Shown here piece by piece: positions 27,301 to 41,900 of a DNA stretch of 64,000 bases. A program made the translations under genes and the position numbers. The notes beneath the pieces are model-generated. The model worked only from the letters and a program-made list of their open reading frames with translations, ran no database searches and was not told the DNA's origin. Each line of letters begins with the position of its first letter. Position 1 is the first letter of the stretch. The DNA comes from Acanthacorydalis orientalis (Eukaryota; Arthropoda; Insecta; Megaloptera; Corydalidae). The stretch is taken from NCBI GenBank assembly GCA_034766995.1, contig CM068321.1:8296526-8360525 (forward strand). Reading direction: 5' to 3'.

Positions 27301-27563
27301 TTCACTATCGTCGCACGTGAACTTGTCGATACAGGCAGTAAAAGTTCAGAAGCAACTGTCACGGTGCACGTACGAGACCGAAACGACAATTATCCAGAGT
27401 TCACCGAACTGCTGTACGAAGTTGCAGTACAGGAAAACTGTCAGATTGGAACAACTGTTGCGTGGGTTCAAGCTCTTGATGAGGATTCGATGAACTTTGG
27501 TACGAGAGGGATTCGATATACTAGCTTGAGTGGAAGCATTGCTCATCTGTAAGTCCAATTTGA

Positions 27564-27615
<52 letters not shown>

Positions 27616-30600
27616 TTATACAAATTACAATATATTTTTAAACAATTATAGCAATTGTTACAATATTCATCGTTTAAATTATATAACTATGTATATATCT
27701 CAAAGAAAGTAAACCAAATAGTTAACGTTGTTTTTTATATGATTATTTTATTTATAAGTTTTCACTTATGAATTTTCACTTTTCACAACTCCATATTTCT
27801 CTACTGAACATCTTTTTTATAAAATAATCGTTTGATAAATACTATTTGAATTTTAGATTATCATTGCATCCAGTAACGGGTGTCATTACAGTCAAAGTTT
27901 CTGGTGGACCGAGCTGGGACCGAGAAGTGGTGTCACAACATTTTCTAACAGTGGAAGCTCGAGATGATCTCGGTCATGGAAACCGAAACACAGCCCAATT
28001 AGTTGTGAACATTGATGATGTGAACGATAACGCTCCTCTGTTCATACAGAATAAGTATGAAACACGGTTATTGGAAAATAATTTGAATTTCGAAACTCCA
28101 CTGAAAATTGAAGCACGGGATGCGGATTTAAACGGTATTAGAGTTTTCAAATAAAATATTCAGTTTTCTTAAATTAATACAACATATCTTAATTCAAAAA
28201 TATTTGATAAAAAGAAGGATTTTAATACCCATCAAGAATCTATGAATTTTTTTAGGATATTTAATCATTTTAAACTTTTATGTTTATACAAAAAATTAAA
28301 ATGATCAATCATATCTAATTCTAATCCTTATTTTTTAGTTCAATAACTTTGTTCTTTTAAAAAATTGCGCATTTAATTTTTATGAACCTTAAAGAAATCA
28401 TATTGAAAGTAATTTTGACTGAAGGTACATAAGTGACTCAACATAAAACGCAACCCAAGTGTTAGGTCGGTAGAAAATAATTGCAGTTTTTTTATATGAA
28501 TTTAAACGTTATAAACCGTAATTATTTTTCTGCTGACCTAATAATATATTTTAATTCAAATCAATTGAATATTTATAAAAAAAGCATTATATTAAATGCT
28601 TAAAATGTTTTTTTTTTCTGAATTCAATATACCTGTAATTATGATATCTAATTAGAAGATATATTTTATAAACTTGCAGAATTAATTTTATTTAATTAAC
28701 AGTTTCTAACTTTGAGTACTATCTTATTAATTCAATAATCAGTTTGTATTGTGAAATCCATTATTTTTTATACAAAAAAAAAAATATAAAGCTGAACTCA
28801 ATATATTTAAAAAAGTTAAACAGTATTTTTTAGTATATTTTTACTAAGAAATAAACAAATCTTTTATTACTTTCTGAAAAATACATAATTATATTTATTA
28901 TAGAACGAATAAGAAATCATCTATGAAATTAATTTCAGGCACAAGAAACAGTCAAATAATATATTCAATATTCGAAGGGCCGCTGAAATCAAATTTCACA
29001 ATTGACAAACGTACAGGTATAGTGAATCCTATTGCTCCATTGGATTTCGAACAACTGATGGGTCCGAGTATGGAGAGTGTGAGACCATTGCATTTTATGA
29101 TACAAGCACGCGATTCAGGTATTCCAAGTCTTTGGTCTGAAGTACCTCTCACAGTCTATTTGCAAGATGTCAACGATCACGCGCCGATTTTTCAACAGAT
29201 GTTTTATAACAGATCGATAGCTGAAGACGTTCCAGGAGGCACTTCCGTTTTAGAAGTAAGTTCATAAATTTAATAATATCTTATTTTGATATCATCTTAT
29301 TAATTCTACATATCTTTTTATAAATTGAAAGTGGAAACCAATAAGAAAAAAATTGTTGTTGTAATCACTTTGAAGCGCCATATGAAACTTCTACTGAAAA
29401 GCTGAAACTTTTCGAACTTAAATTAATTATAACAATAACCAATTGATAAAATATGGAACTATTTTTAGAAAACATGAGTTTCTAGTCATGAAACTTAATA
29501 CCTAAAAAGATATATTGGGTCATCCCATTTTCATGTAGGTGAAAATGGACCATGCAATACTTTATAATTATTACAATAACGTATCAGATGCATATAGTTC
29601 TTAATTGTACGTAATGTTTTCTCAATCTTATCGTGGATGATTAACAGTGATCACGCTAATTTACAAAAAAATATTACTTATGATAGAAGTGTCAAAACAG
29701 CATGTTAGACATATTTTGCTTTGGGAGTTTCGTCAGAGAAACAACACTACAAATACAGTGAAAAATTGTCGGAATCATGGTTCAGGTGTTATTAGTTTTA
29801 GCCAATGACAAAGATAGTTTCAACGATTTTGATCCGGAAACTACAGCCTTGAAGATGAGAAAATTTCAGGATGGCATCAAGAATTTGATAATGAGATCAT
29901 GCGAACACTAGTGGAACAAAGTCCTAGGTCAATAGTAGAAGAATTAGTCAAGAAGCTGAAATCAACTCATTCAACTGTTCATCGACACTTGTAAATGATT
30001 GGTTTCTAAACTGAGTCAATGGGTTCCATACGAGTTACCGGACGTTAATTTAAAACAACGTGTGGACATTTGCACTTCTCATCTATTTCGATTGCAAACC
30101 GATCTGTTTCTGAATAGAATTGTTACTGGTGATGAAAAATGAATCACTTTTAACATTATTAAATGTCAAAAACAATGGGTTGACTGCAACAAAACACTAT
30201 CTTCAACTGCAAAAGGAGGACTTTATTCAAAAAAGGTTATTTTGTTTGTTTGGTGGGATATGGAAGACATTATCCATTACGAGTTTTTACCAGAGAATCG
30301 AACCATCACAAAAGAGTTGTATTATGAACAACTGTTACGGCTAAAACAATCTATTGACGAAGAACAGCCAGCATTATCCAACAGAATAGACGTAATTTTT
30401 CATCACGACAACGCCCAATCTGATATGGCATGAGAAACCCTCCAAAAACTGAGACAATTTGAATGTGGGAAGTTATGATTCATCCACGATATTCCTCAGA
30501 CCTAATACGACCGGTCTGTTCCGAAATCTCCAAAATCACATCAATGAAAAACGGTTTAATACAAAGAGTTATGTCTGAAGGGAGATTGGCTATTTCTTTA

Positions 30601-33600
30601 ATGCAAAGCCCAAAAAGTTTTATGGTCAGGCTATTGAAAATTTAAGTTTAAGATGGGAAAAAGTTGTAAATAATAACCGAATATATTTTCTTTCAAAATT
30701 AAAACGTCAATGTTTTTTCGCTGTTTCAAAATTTATTTTAAAGACCACATTACTTATGGGATGACCCAATACATTATAATTTGCAAGCGCCATCATGAAG
30801 TTTTTTTGAAATTTTAGTTTATCAGTTAACATCTACCATTTTTTATGAAATGTGCTAATCATTTAAAAAGCCCTAGCTTTTTTCTATCTTGCTCATATTA
30901 ATTGATAATTAACATATTGTTTCTTCTGAATTAAAAATTCTACATTTTGTTATATTTTACTATTTTTTTTAATATTATATAAAAATTATTCCACTCACCT
31001 TACAGTCTATAATTTGTCCTATACTTCATTTATATATTTTTATTTCTATTTTAATAGGTCTTACGCGCTTGTAATTTTAAATTTTATATGCAACCACTAG
31101 TTTATTTTAAAAAAAAAACATTCAGTTCTTCAATACTGATATTAAAGACACAATTTATGAATCGTTTTTTACATAACAAACATTATATTATATAACAATT
31201 TATTTCAAAGGTGAAAGCATTCGACAGTGACGGTTCTACACCAAATAATGAAATAGTGTATCGAATACAATCTGGTGCTTCGGATAAATTCGTGATTGGA
31301 TCTGACACAGGAATCATTTCAGTAGCACACGGGGCAAGTTTAGATCCTGATCTTACAGATCCTCAAAAAACAAAATATTCCCTCATCGTACTTGCTCTAG
31401 ATGGAGGTGTAGGAGATGCACAACTTGAGGTATATTTATTTACCTTTTCAATTTGGCAAATAAATTATAATTTCAATTTGTCATATAAATTAATTTTTGA
31501 ACTCGCAGGCCGCAGTTACTGTTAATATCACAATTTTGGATGTCAATAACAAACCGCCTATTTTTAACGATCCTGGTTCGGTGAGGATATTTGAAAATAC
31601 ACCGGTGGGTACTGGAATATATAGGGTGACAGCAAAAGATCCTGATAGTGCACCGGTACTTAGGTATAGAATTGATTCGTCGACATCCGAAGCAAGAACA
31701 GAGGAAGGAACGTTGATAAAAACGAGCGATTATGATTATTTGAATGCTTTTGATTTGAGCGCTAGTGATGGTTTGATAACTGTTACGAAATTGATCGACA
31801 GGGAGAAAGTTGAAGTGATAAGATTAGGTTTAATTGTTGAAGATATGGCAAGTATTGTTGGGCCGCAAACTGCATCAGGTAAGACTATTTTTTAAATAAA
31901 ATATACATCAATAAAATCAATGTATTAGTAGAACAGTGACATCTTAAACTGGTTGATTGGAGGCCACGTTCAATTTTAATATTTCTTGATAGTTCTCGGT
32001 AAAAATACTCGATTGTACTAACGATAATTATATCTTTCAACACTGATTACATTGAAGAAGATGAACAAAAAGCTTCCAATTGCGCCTCACAGTGAAATCG
32101 AAAACTGTTTACAAAAAGTTATTCTTTAGATATTGTCTTCTTTAATGTAGCTTATAAGCTTCAATGAATTTGACATGCCTTGTCTAATAAAATAATACAA
32201 CAATGTTGTATATACAAAAATACTTAAATTCAAATTTCTATCTAAATGTTGATAATTTTAACTGGCTTTTTAACTAAATTCACTTTCACAAATGATGTGT
32301 TTTCTCATTCAAGAAAATTTTTTTTGATTAAAAATGTTCAATAAATGATAATTCTTTCTTCTTTCCTTTATACTTCTCTAAACTCCTAAGAAGAATAGGG
32401 CATCAACCACACTACTTTTTCATTGGATTCTGTTATTTGCTATATTTTTTAACTGGAGCCATGATTTATTTAGAGACACCACTTCATCCTCCACTATCCG
32501 TCTCCATGTGTGTCTATGATGACCAATTCGGCTTTTTCCTGACTTTCTCACAGAGTTCCATTCCATAGCCTGGTGAGCAATATTATTAGGCTTCTTCCTG
32601 ATGGTATGGCTGATCCATTGTCATTTTCGTCTTCGAATTTCGATGTCTATCCTTTCTTTTTCCGTCCTTCTTTATAGTTCTCCGTTGGAAATAGACTTGG
32701 ACCAATAAATTTTTAGGATACGCTATAAACAGCGATTAACAAAGACTGGTTCTGGTGATAATACTGATCACCTTCCAGGTGGTACATCCGTAGAGCAAAA
32801 TGGATTTCACATTAAAGTTATACAGTCGATGTTTAGTAATAAATGATAATTAACCATTTTTAATAGTTTCTTATGCTAATTTCGATGACGTTGACATCAT
32901 CGTTAGAGTAGTAAGGCATTTTAGCAGAGATCTAAGTACTTTCTGTACAATAACTATCTAAAAATGATGGCATGGTGATCGAAATGATCATAAACAGCAA
33001 TTAAAAATTATCAGTAATCATTTATCAGATTTGATCAGAAAGAAAAAATAGGGTTTATGTGGTGAAAAAAGAATTTTTTAAATGAAACTTATATTCTATA
33101 TCTAAGAAAACTTTTCTGAAATCAAAGTTACTCCAGATAAATATTCAATATATATTTTTTTTAAATTTAATCTCAATTTCTATTTCATGGAATAACAAAT
33201 TTAATTTTTATCATTTTTTTCGAACCAGCAACACTTACAATCATCATAGAAGACGTGAATGACAACAATCCAAAATTCAGACGACCTTTTTATCGTCGAT
33301 CTGTAACAGAAAATAGTAAGAATGGTGTAAATATTGGTAACGTCGTTGCGGATGATGCGGACAAAAATAGGACAATAAAATATTCATTGGAGGGACCTAG
33401 CCAGTTGACTCAACTGTTACACATGGACAGAGACACCGGTGAAATCGTTGTTGCCAATAAAATCGATCACGAGCAATTTCCATGGCTGAACTTGACAGTA
33501 TGTTATTTTCCGTAAAGTTTAAATTAAGGTCAATTTAATATAAATAAACTGACACTCAAAAGTAGGGCTTCCCAATCTTTTTCATACATTGGCCTCTTAC

Positions 33601-36600
33601 AAAAAATTATTCTTTTTTATCGACTCCCCTGAAAATCGAAACTACTATTGCGCCTTCACATGGCATTAGAACATTTCGTGTGAATTTCTGAAGAAATATT
33701 TATAGGTTTGGAAATGATAATAAAAAATGATAGTAAATAATGTTTTTTAAGAATTCTTAAATGACTGTATCGATAAAAAAATCGATTAACTCACTACTGT
33801 TACAAAAATCTATGCGATACTGAGAAGCTAAATCTAGGCCTAGAACCGTATGAAACAGTATTTTGTATAAACAATTGTATTTGTATGATTATAAATTTTT
33901 GAAACATTTGTTTGTAATAAAAGAATTTTTTTAGAATTTTGAATGTTAGGGTCACTTCAAACTGTAACAAATAAAAATACTATACTAAAATTTTTCTACT
34001 TTTTAGTATTTTGTAGTGTAGACGATATTGTTATTTGTAAGTTCGTAGCAAAACTTTTATTTTCATATTTTTATGTAATAACAGCCTCCGACAGTCGATT
34101 TGTCGTCCCCCGTGCCCAGGGGAAACATATGCAATATGTATACATATAGAATATGCATTCAATTTGATTATCGACCCTCAATCAACATTTTAGTGTTCAT
34201 CGACCCCTATCAACTTTCATCGACCCCTAAGGGTTCAATACCGACCCCGTTGGGAACCCTTAACCTAAAGCATCATTTTTTAAATAAAATTATATAACAA
34301 AAAATGAATTTTTAGCTTACTAGCAAGCATTTCAATTGCAGTATTATATTTTAGAAATAAAAAATAACAAAAATATAGTTTCTGTTTTGAAAATAATAAT
34401 AATATCATACAAATGTTGAACATTTGCATATTTTAATCAAACTGTTGTATTTTTATATAAAAAATATCATACTTTTTAAAAATCTCGTATTTTTTTACAA
34501 AACGATTAGTTTTTTTATAAACATGAATAATTACCGCACAAATTGATTATTTGTTTTGAAAATTCTAAATTATTATTTTATAGACAGTTATTAATATTTT
34601 TAGCACGATTAATTAATCGTTAATCTATCAAGGTTTTTGTTATAAATGAGAAGATCAAACACATTTTTGTGTACTGTCTCATAATTAATATTATTTTTTA
34701 TACATTTGCAGATTGTGTATGAAAAATATTAAATAAAATTAATTATTAAAAAAATATGGTTATAGAAAATAATTTCTTAACATTTATAAAATTGTACAAA
34801 TCATATGTAAGAACGGAAGCTGATCAATCTGAGGAGGGGTGATGCATATTCACAGCATTTCTTATTTGAACTTAATGTATTTAAATAACATATTGTCATT
34901 GAAATGTAAATTTTCAAGATTTTTATATTTCAATTCTTTTATAATTAATGAATTTATGTATTAAACATATATTCTCAAACATTTTTTCAGTTACCTGGTA
35001 ATTATAAAAAAAACACATGTCATTATTTGTTCCATTTTCATTTTTACGACCTATTAGTCGAAAATATTAGGCTGGGGAAAAACAATTGCGGTTTATGCAC
35101 ACATTTGTCAAGCTTTTTTGATTTTCTTAACTATTTCAAGTGGCTCCGAACTGTTGAATGACTAACGTCTAAGTTTTGTGCAAGCTCTCGAATTGTTGTG
35201 TATAGTTCTGATTCAAATAACGTCTTCAGTTGGTCGTTATGAACTGAAGAAGGACGCCCGCTAGCTTCTTCATCTTTAAGGCTCTCATCCCCCGCACGAA
35301 ATGTTTGGAACCATGATTGCACCGTTTCTGAACAGTACCGCTAGCAAAAGTACCATTTAGTTTATGAGTCGTTTCTGCTGCTTTAACACCCGTTTTGAAC
35401 TCGTACAAAAAATTGCTCTTATTTTCTTATTTGCTTCTTTAGTAAGCATCGTTTAGTTTTGAACTCGTACAAAAAAAATTCTGTATGAGTTCAAAACGAG
35501 TAAACTAAATGATGCTTACTAAAGAACCAAATAAGAGTAATTGTTCTTATTTGCTTCTTTTCCATGTTTAATTCAAAAGCCCGATTTGAACCAAAATTAA
35601 TAATAAAACCAAAGTTGATGTTATCAAAGTACAGACTGAAAAATGCACTTTTAAATAATATTGACATGAATACGATGAAATAACACTTTCATTGAAAAAA
35701 TAAGATTTGATTTCAAAAACAAAAGCAATTATTTTCCTACCAACCTAATATTAACTTTTCTTGAAAAATGTGTAGTCGTACTTTAGTTCTCTTAATCTGA
35801 CTTGTCGTCCAATATAATTCCAATTCATATATACAGAAGAAGAGTTTTATTTATCCTTCTTATAATTTCTGACAAATTCCATTCATTTAGGTTCGAGCTA
35901 CTGATTCTGGTGTACCTGCAAGATCCAGTCGAACGGAACTCTTCATTCAGATCCTAGACGAAAACGATAACAACCCGTATTTTGTTGGAAGCTTTTCAAA
36001 CATATCTGTACCAGAAGATGCACCGGTCGGATATCAAGTTACTATTTTGGAAGCACGTGACGCAGACTCTGGTGATTTTGGAAAGATCACGTATCTTCTC
36101 GATCGAATGTCGTCTCAAGTAAATATAAATTAATTAATAGAGTAATCATTGTTTAATGATTTATGAACTAATCATTTGTAGAGTCGGATTTTAAATTGAA
36201 TTTTAAATAATTATTACTAGGATTAACAGTCAATATAATTCAAAGTTATATTAACTCAAATTTTAGTAATTTGATTTCTTTTATAATTTTACAACTCCTG
36301 CTAATTTGCACTGATCATAAAATTATTTGTAAAAAAGAAACACTTTCGATTTACTCACTCGAACATATATTAGTAATCTAAAAGTTCATAGTTATTTAAA
36401 ATGTATATTTTTTCAAAAACTGTTGTAAAATATTTGACTTTATTAAATCATTTATATTCTGCAGGGAAAATTTAGTTTGGATCCAGAGAGCGGCACCTTG
36501 AAAGTAGCTGAACAGTTAGATCGAGAAACTATCAGTTCTTATCTTCTTGTAGCAGAAGCGTGGGACAATTACCAATTTGGATACACTAGCGGTGAAAGTC

Positions 36601-38272
36601 GAAACGCGTTCAAACAAATTCCGTACGTCAGATTGAATACAAATATAAAGATAAATCAAATTTCTAATCAGCTTTTTCAATTTTCAGGATAAATATAATC
36701 GACGTGAATGACAATCCACCTAAATTGCATATTCCTGTCGAATGCGCGAGCATCACGGAATTTCACCAACCGAAAGTATCAATTGTCGTGATTAAGACGA
36801 GCGATAATGATGATAATTTGACACCGAATGGCAGAACTGAAATGGAAATTATCTCCGGAAACGATTTTGGTAAGAATTTATTTGAATATTTTATTTTTAA
36901 TAACGAAGAACTACAAAAAATAAAATGTAGAAAAAATGGAATTAAAGTTCTATTAATAATTACCTTTAGTTATTTATAAAATATTCATTTTATAAATCTG
37001 TACAATTATTTATGTATACAGATGTATGTGTTGATGTGAAATTTTTAAATTAATTATTATAACTCGACCAGAGAATCCATTCAAGGCCACTTTATAGAAA
37101 ATATCTAGTAAGAGAATATTCTCCGTTTATATATCTCTAAATTATTGTTAATCAAATATATGGTTTAATCATTAAAGATATATTCATAAATTATAGTTAA
37201 TATACTAAACAATGCCATTAAAATAAATGCAGAATTGAGCAGTAACGTTAGTTTCACTTCCAGGATTATTCGCTCTTGAACAAGTTGACTACTGGACCGC
37301 TCATATTGTTGCACAGAAATCTCTTCAAGCGAAACACGGTAATTACACTCTCATCATTGAAGCAAGAGATCTAGGTGCTCCACATAATATCGTACGTGAA
37401 GAACTACATATATGCGTTAGTGATTTCAATGATCATGCGCCGGTTTTCATCAATCCTCCACACAATACTACATTGAGAGTACCTGAGGTAAGTACGACAT
37501 TTGCAATGATTGATTATTAGTTTTTAATTTTTAAGATATTTTTGTGATGAAATTTCAAAACTATAACTAAATCGATAAAGTATTATTCACTCAGAAGAAG
37601 AATATATTGTCAATTAAATATAATTTATATTGACTGGATTTTAGCAATTCATCAAATGAGATATAAAGACAAATTGTCTTGGTTCTTTTTTATATCGTGT
37701 CTTTCTAATTATTTATGTACTAGCTGATATACTTGTATAAATATAAAGCTAACATTTTACTATTGATCCTTATATGTTTTTAATTGAGTAATTGTTAGTA
37801 ATAAAAATAAGTACTTCTATTAAACTAATAATGAACCAATTTTCATGTTACTGTTCCTACATTAGCTAGTAGATAAAAGCTTGAATATGTGACTAGGTAG
37901 TATGAGTTAATAACTGGAGCGATTTCTAATTAATTTTAAACGTTAGATTGAATATTTTTTTACTATAAATGTTATATATAAATAAATTTGCTATTCTTGA
38001 CTTCCTCTACCTTCTAAAATAAATTAAACACTGCAATCTGCACTATTTTTTTTATAACAGTATAACAAAATCTATTCTACACTAATTTATGAATAAATGT
38101 GCAAATTAATGTAATGTACAATATTTTATTTTTTAAAAAAAATTAAAAATATCCAAGAGTAGAATCAAACATATTTTGTGTACCCATGAATTACTGTTTC
38201 GATAATACTGTTCCAAGGTTTTGTTAAAAATGAAATGAGGAGTATATAAACAACAGTATTGACACATACACA

Positions 38273-38331
<59 letters not shown>

Positions 38332-38842
38332 TAGGTATACAAATTAATTCAGTGTCCTTTTTATAAAAAATGAATATTTACAAAAAATTGAATATGTTTC
38401 AGTTCTCAATATATCTCCTATTATTTTCTATACATTTGTTCTATCTATAGGGTAACTAATGAATCCCTTGCTGAAAAAATATGGTGGCTTTGAGGTAATG
38501 AAGTCGTAATCCATTTTCGAACCTCTTCCACTATTTTAGCATTTTTTACATATTTAATTCATCACAATACCTTCCCCCAAAGCTGAACAAATCATTTCCA
38601 CGGATTCAACAGCAGTTTTTCAATTGGAATGTGAAAAGAATCCAATACCTTATATGCTGCTTTTCGAACGCCATTGTGTTTATTACTGTTTTGTGACGTT
38701 ACACCAAATGCTTGACCAAGATATGTTGTGTTTTTAAATGTTAAGAATGATATTTCAAAGTCCTAAAACAACAAGAAAATATTTTAATTTAGAACAGAAT
38801 TATGATTGATTCAATTTAAAGGCAGAGAATTATTTTTTACAC

Positions 38843-38911
<69 letters not shown>

Positions 38912-41900
38912 ATGAAACTTTTATATATGTTAAAAATTTTCAATACATTAACAGATTATAAATCATTTAACCAACATGTTTTTGGTAACGGTATGAAGTG
39001 AAGTTTATTTTAACAAATAATAATTTATGATAATGTTTCGATATTCCTAGCAACGCATCAGTTATTATTAAAAAAAATATTTTTTTTTAAATTAACATAT
39101 ATTCCAGAATGCAACAATCGGCAGTACATTAGCTCAAGTCTATGCCGAAGACGAAGACGTAGGTATCAACGGAGTAGTGCAATACCGTTTAAAAATCGAT
39201 CCATCCGGACACTACCGGACATTCACTATCGAACCTGACACTGGAATTTTGAAATTAAACAAACCACTCGACCGTAAAATACAAAAAATCTATGATGTAA
39301 GCATATTACTTGACATAATTTTACCTATTGGCTGCTTGAATACTACACTCTTATTATTTTATATATTGTGTTACAGATCCGTATCGAAGCGTTCGATTTG
39401 GGTGTACCTACATCATTAAGTTCGGATCTAGATCTAACGATTTATGTCAGTAATGTTGACGGGTATCAACCTCAGTTTCCTCTCGATGAAGTGTTTCTAA
39501 ACTTTACAGGTATTTGATCTATTAAAAATAAAATCTTTGCATATTCTTTTTTTAGAATCAAATAGTGATCAAATTATTAAATTTATTTAAATAATCATTT
39601 ATTTAAATATTTTTTAATAATATTTTATTTACAAAATTGTAATACGAGTTTGTTTTCAATTATGGATAATACTTCAACTTTTTTCTGTTATTGTCTTTTG
39701 TTAACATTTTTCGTTAATTTTCTAATTTGGGTCCGTATATTATTTTATTTATAAATTTTTTCATAAATGTATTCATGTTTAAAACAAATATATGTAAACT
39801 TATTCATAAAACATATAGAGAAATTTCTTAAAATATTAGGGTGGTAGGAAAATAATTACGATTTTTCTTTTTTGAATTTTGACCTTATTTTTTTTAATTA
39901 AAGTGTCATTTGATCGTTTTCATATTAATATCATTTTAAAGTGCATTTTTTGATCTGTACTTTGGTAACATAGAATTTAGTTTTGTTATTAACTTTGCTT
40001 CAAATCAAAGATGGAAAAGAAGTAAATAAGAGCATTTTTGTATGAGTTCAAAGCGGGTGGAAAGGCAACAGAAACTGCTCGTAAACTAAATGATGCTTTT
40101 AGTTTGGGTACTGTTAAGGAACGTACGATGCAATGGTAGTTCCAATAATTTCGTGCTGGGGGCGAGAGCCTTGAAGAAGATCACTGACGTCCTTCTGTAG
40201 TTCATAACGACCAACTGAAGGCGTTAGTTAAATCAAAACCATCCACAACAATTCGAAAGTCTGCACAAAAGTTAAGCGTTAGTCATTCAACAGTTCTGCA
40301 TCACTTAAAACAGCTAAGAAAATCAAAAAAACTTGACAAATGGGTGCATAAACCGCAATTATTTTTCTACCAACCTAATATTTAATTATATAACCTGTAA
40401 AGACTTGAATAATCTGTTAAAACCTTAATTATAAGTTCAGAAAAATATCATTTCATTGAGGAGTATTTATTGATATAAAAAGGAGATCATAATGAAATAC
40501 TTAACATTTATAAATACCGTATAAATAAAAGATTTAATTTATGAAAATCGAAATGATGTACCATAAATGGTGCAAGGTAATGATTGTTATTTAAATAATC
40601 TTCATTATTTAAATAATGTTTTTTTATATATGAAAATATTACCCCCAAGTTTTATTCAACAATTAAGATATGTTGAATTCGATTTGTACAAAAAATGTAC
40701 ATTTCATTTTTTTTTTAAAAAAAAAAAACAGAAATAAATACTACATCATATTTCACTATATACAAATAAGGATATTGATCCCCACAAAACCAATCATAAA
40801 ATGTGTCAAAAAAGAATTATTATAATTCAATTTAAACGAAAAAAATTACAACAGAATGATTATCAATAATAGTAATTTCATTTTTATATAAAAACATGAT
40901 TAATAGGAAAATAATTTTATGTAGAAAATGAGAATCCAGGTAGTGAACGACACCGATTACCAGATACGGCGGAAAAGGACGAACTTGATTTCTTAGAAGA
41001 CACACAGCTACCAGTATGTTACTATATCGTTGGTGGAAATGAAGAAGGGATATTTCTCTTACATCCACTAACTCATGAACTTATGGTAAGTTTAATATTT
41101 ATTTCAATCTTTTTTTGAACATTATTGTTATCTAATAAGAATAAATTAACTTTTTTAACAAATAAATTCGTGAAGAGATCTTAATAAGTGCAAAATATTA
41201 GAATGGTAAGAAAATAATTGCTTTTAATTCGTATACATTACCGCAATTATTTTCCTATCAAGCTAATAAATGACGAGTCCGCTAGTTAATTATGAAAAAG
41301 GTAAATTGAAATTAGTGTTATTTAATTTCATAAATCTCAAGTGCTCACAGCTTTAACCTCAGTTTTTTTATGCCTCGCGAAGTAATTTCTTTTTTGGTCT
41401 TCTTTTAATCTAAATCTACAATTCTTAAATTTTTCGATGTAGTCTTCTGTTTCAGTCATTTCTTTGTGGACTTTTATCTTTAAGTTGTGAATATATTATA
41501 AGATCGCAGTATTATTTCCATAGTCAAGGCAATATACTATTAAAGTTTCTTTGTAGAAATAACAAAATTTAAATTAATACAACACAAGAACAAAAATCTA
41601 TTTGGTAGTATTTGCAAGAAGAATAATATTAACCTTATATCTTAGGGTCTCCAACAATACTCCACAGCTCATGTTCGAGAACATTTAATTTAAATTGTCT
41701 ATTTGCTGCTTAATGGGCTATAATTAATTATTGATGATTTTGATAATGATTTATGAACATTTTGATAGCGATACAATCATCCTCAGAAAAAGATATAGTT
41801 AATTTTTGAAAAATAATTATGTAAATTTAAAAAATAATTATTAAATACCTCACTGCACGCCTCGTTTTTCCGATAGTTACTTAAAAATTATAATCTAGTT

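Larger units (their letters stand above)
37488..39107 (+). other. Cadherin intron 16
   Basis: 1.6 kb, with two (TA)n tracts (38276-38328, 38846-38908) and repeat R-B copy 3 between them. Confidence 0.8.

Noticed and set aside
27346..27558. Minus-strand ORFs opposite cadherin exons (also 12297-12497, 28952-29152, 40832-41068)
   Set aside because: Antisense of confirmed exons, with no independent motif.
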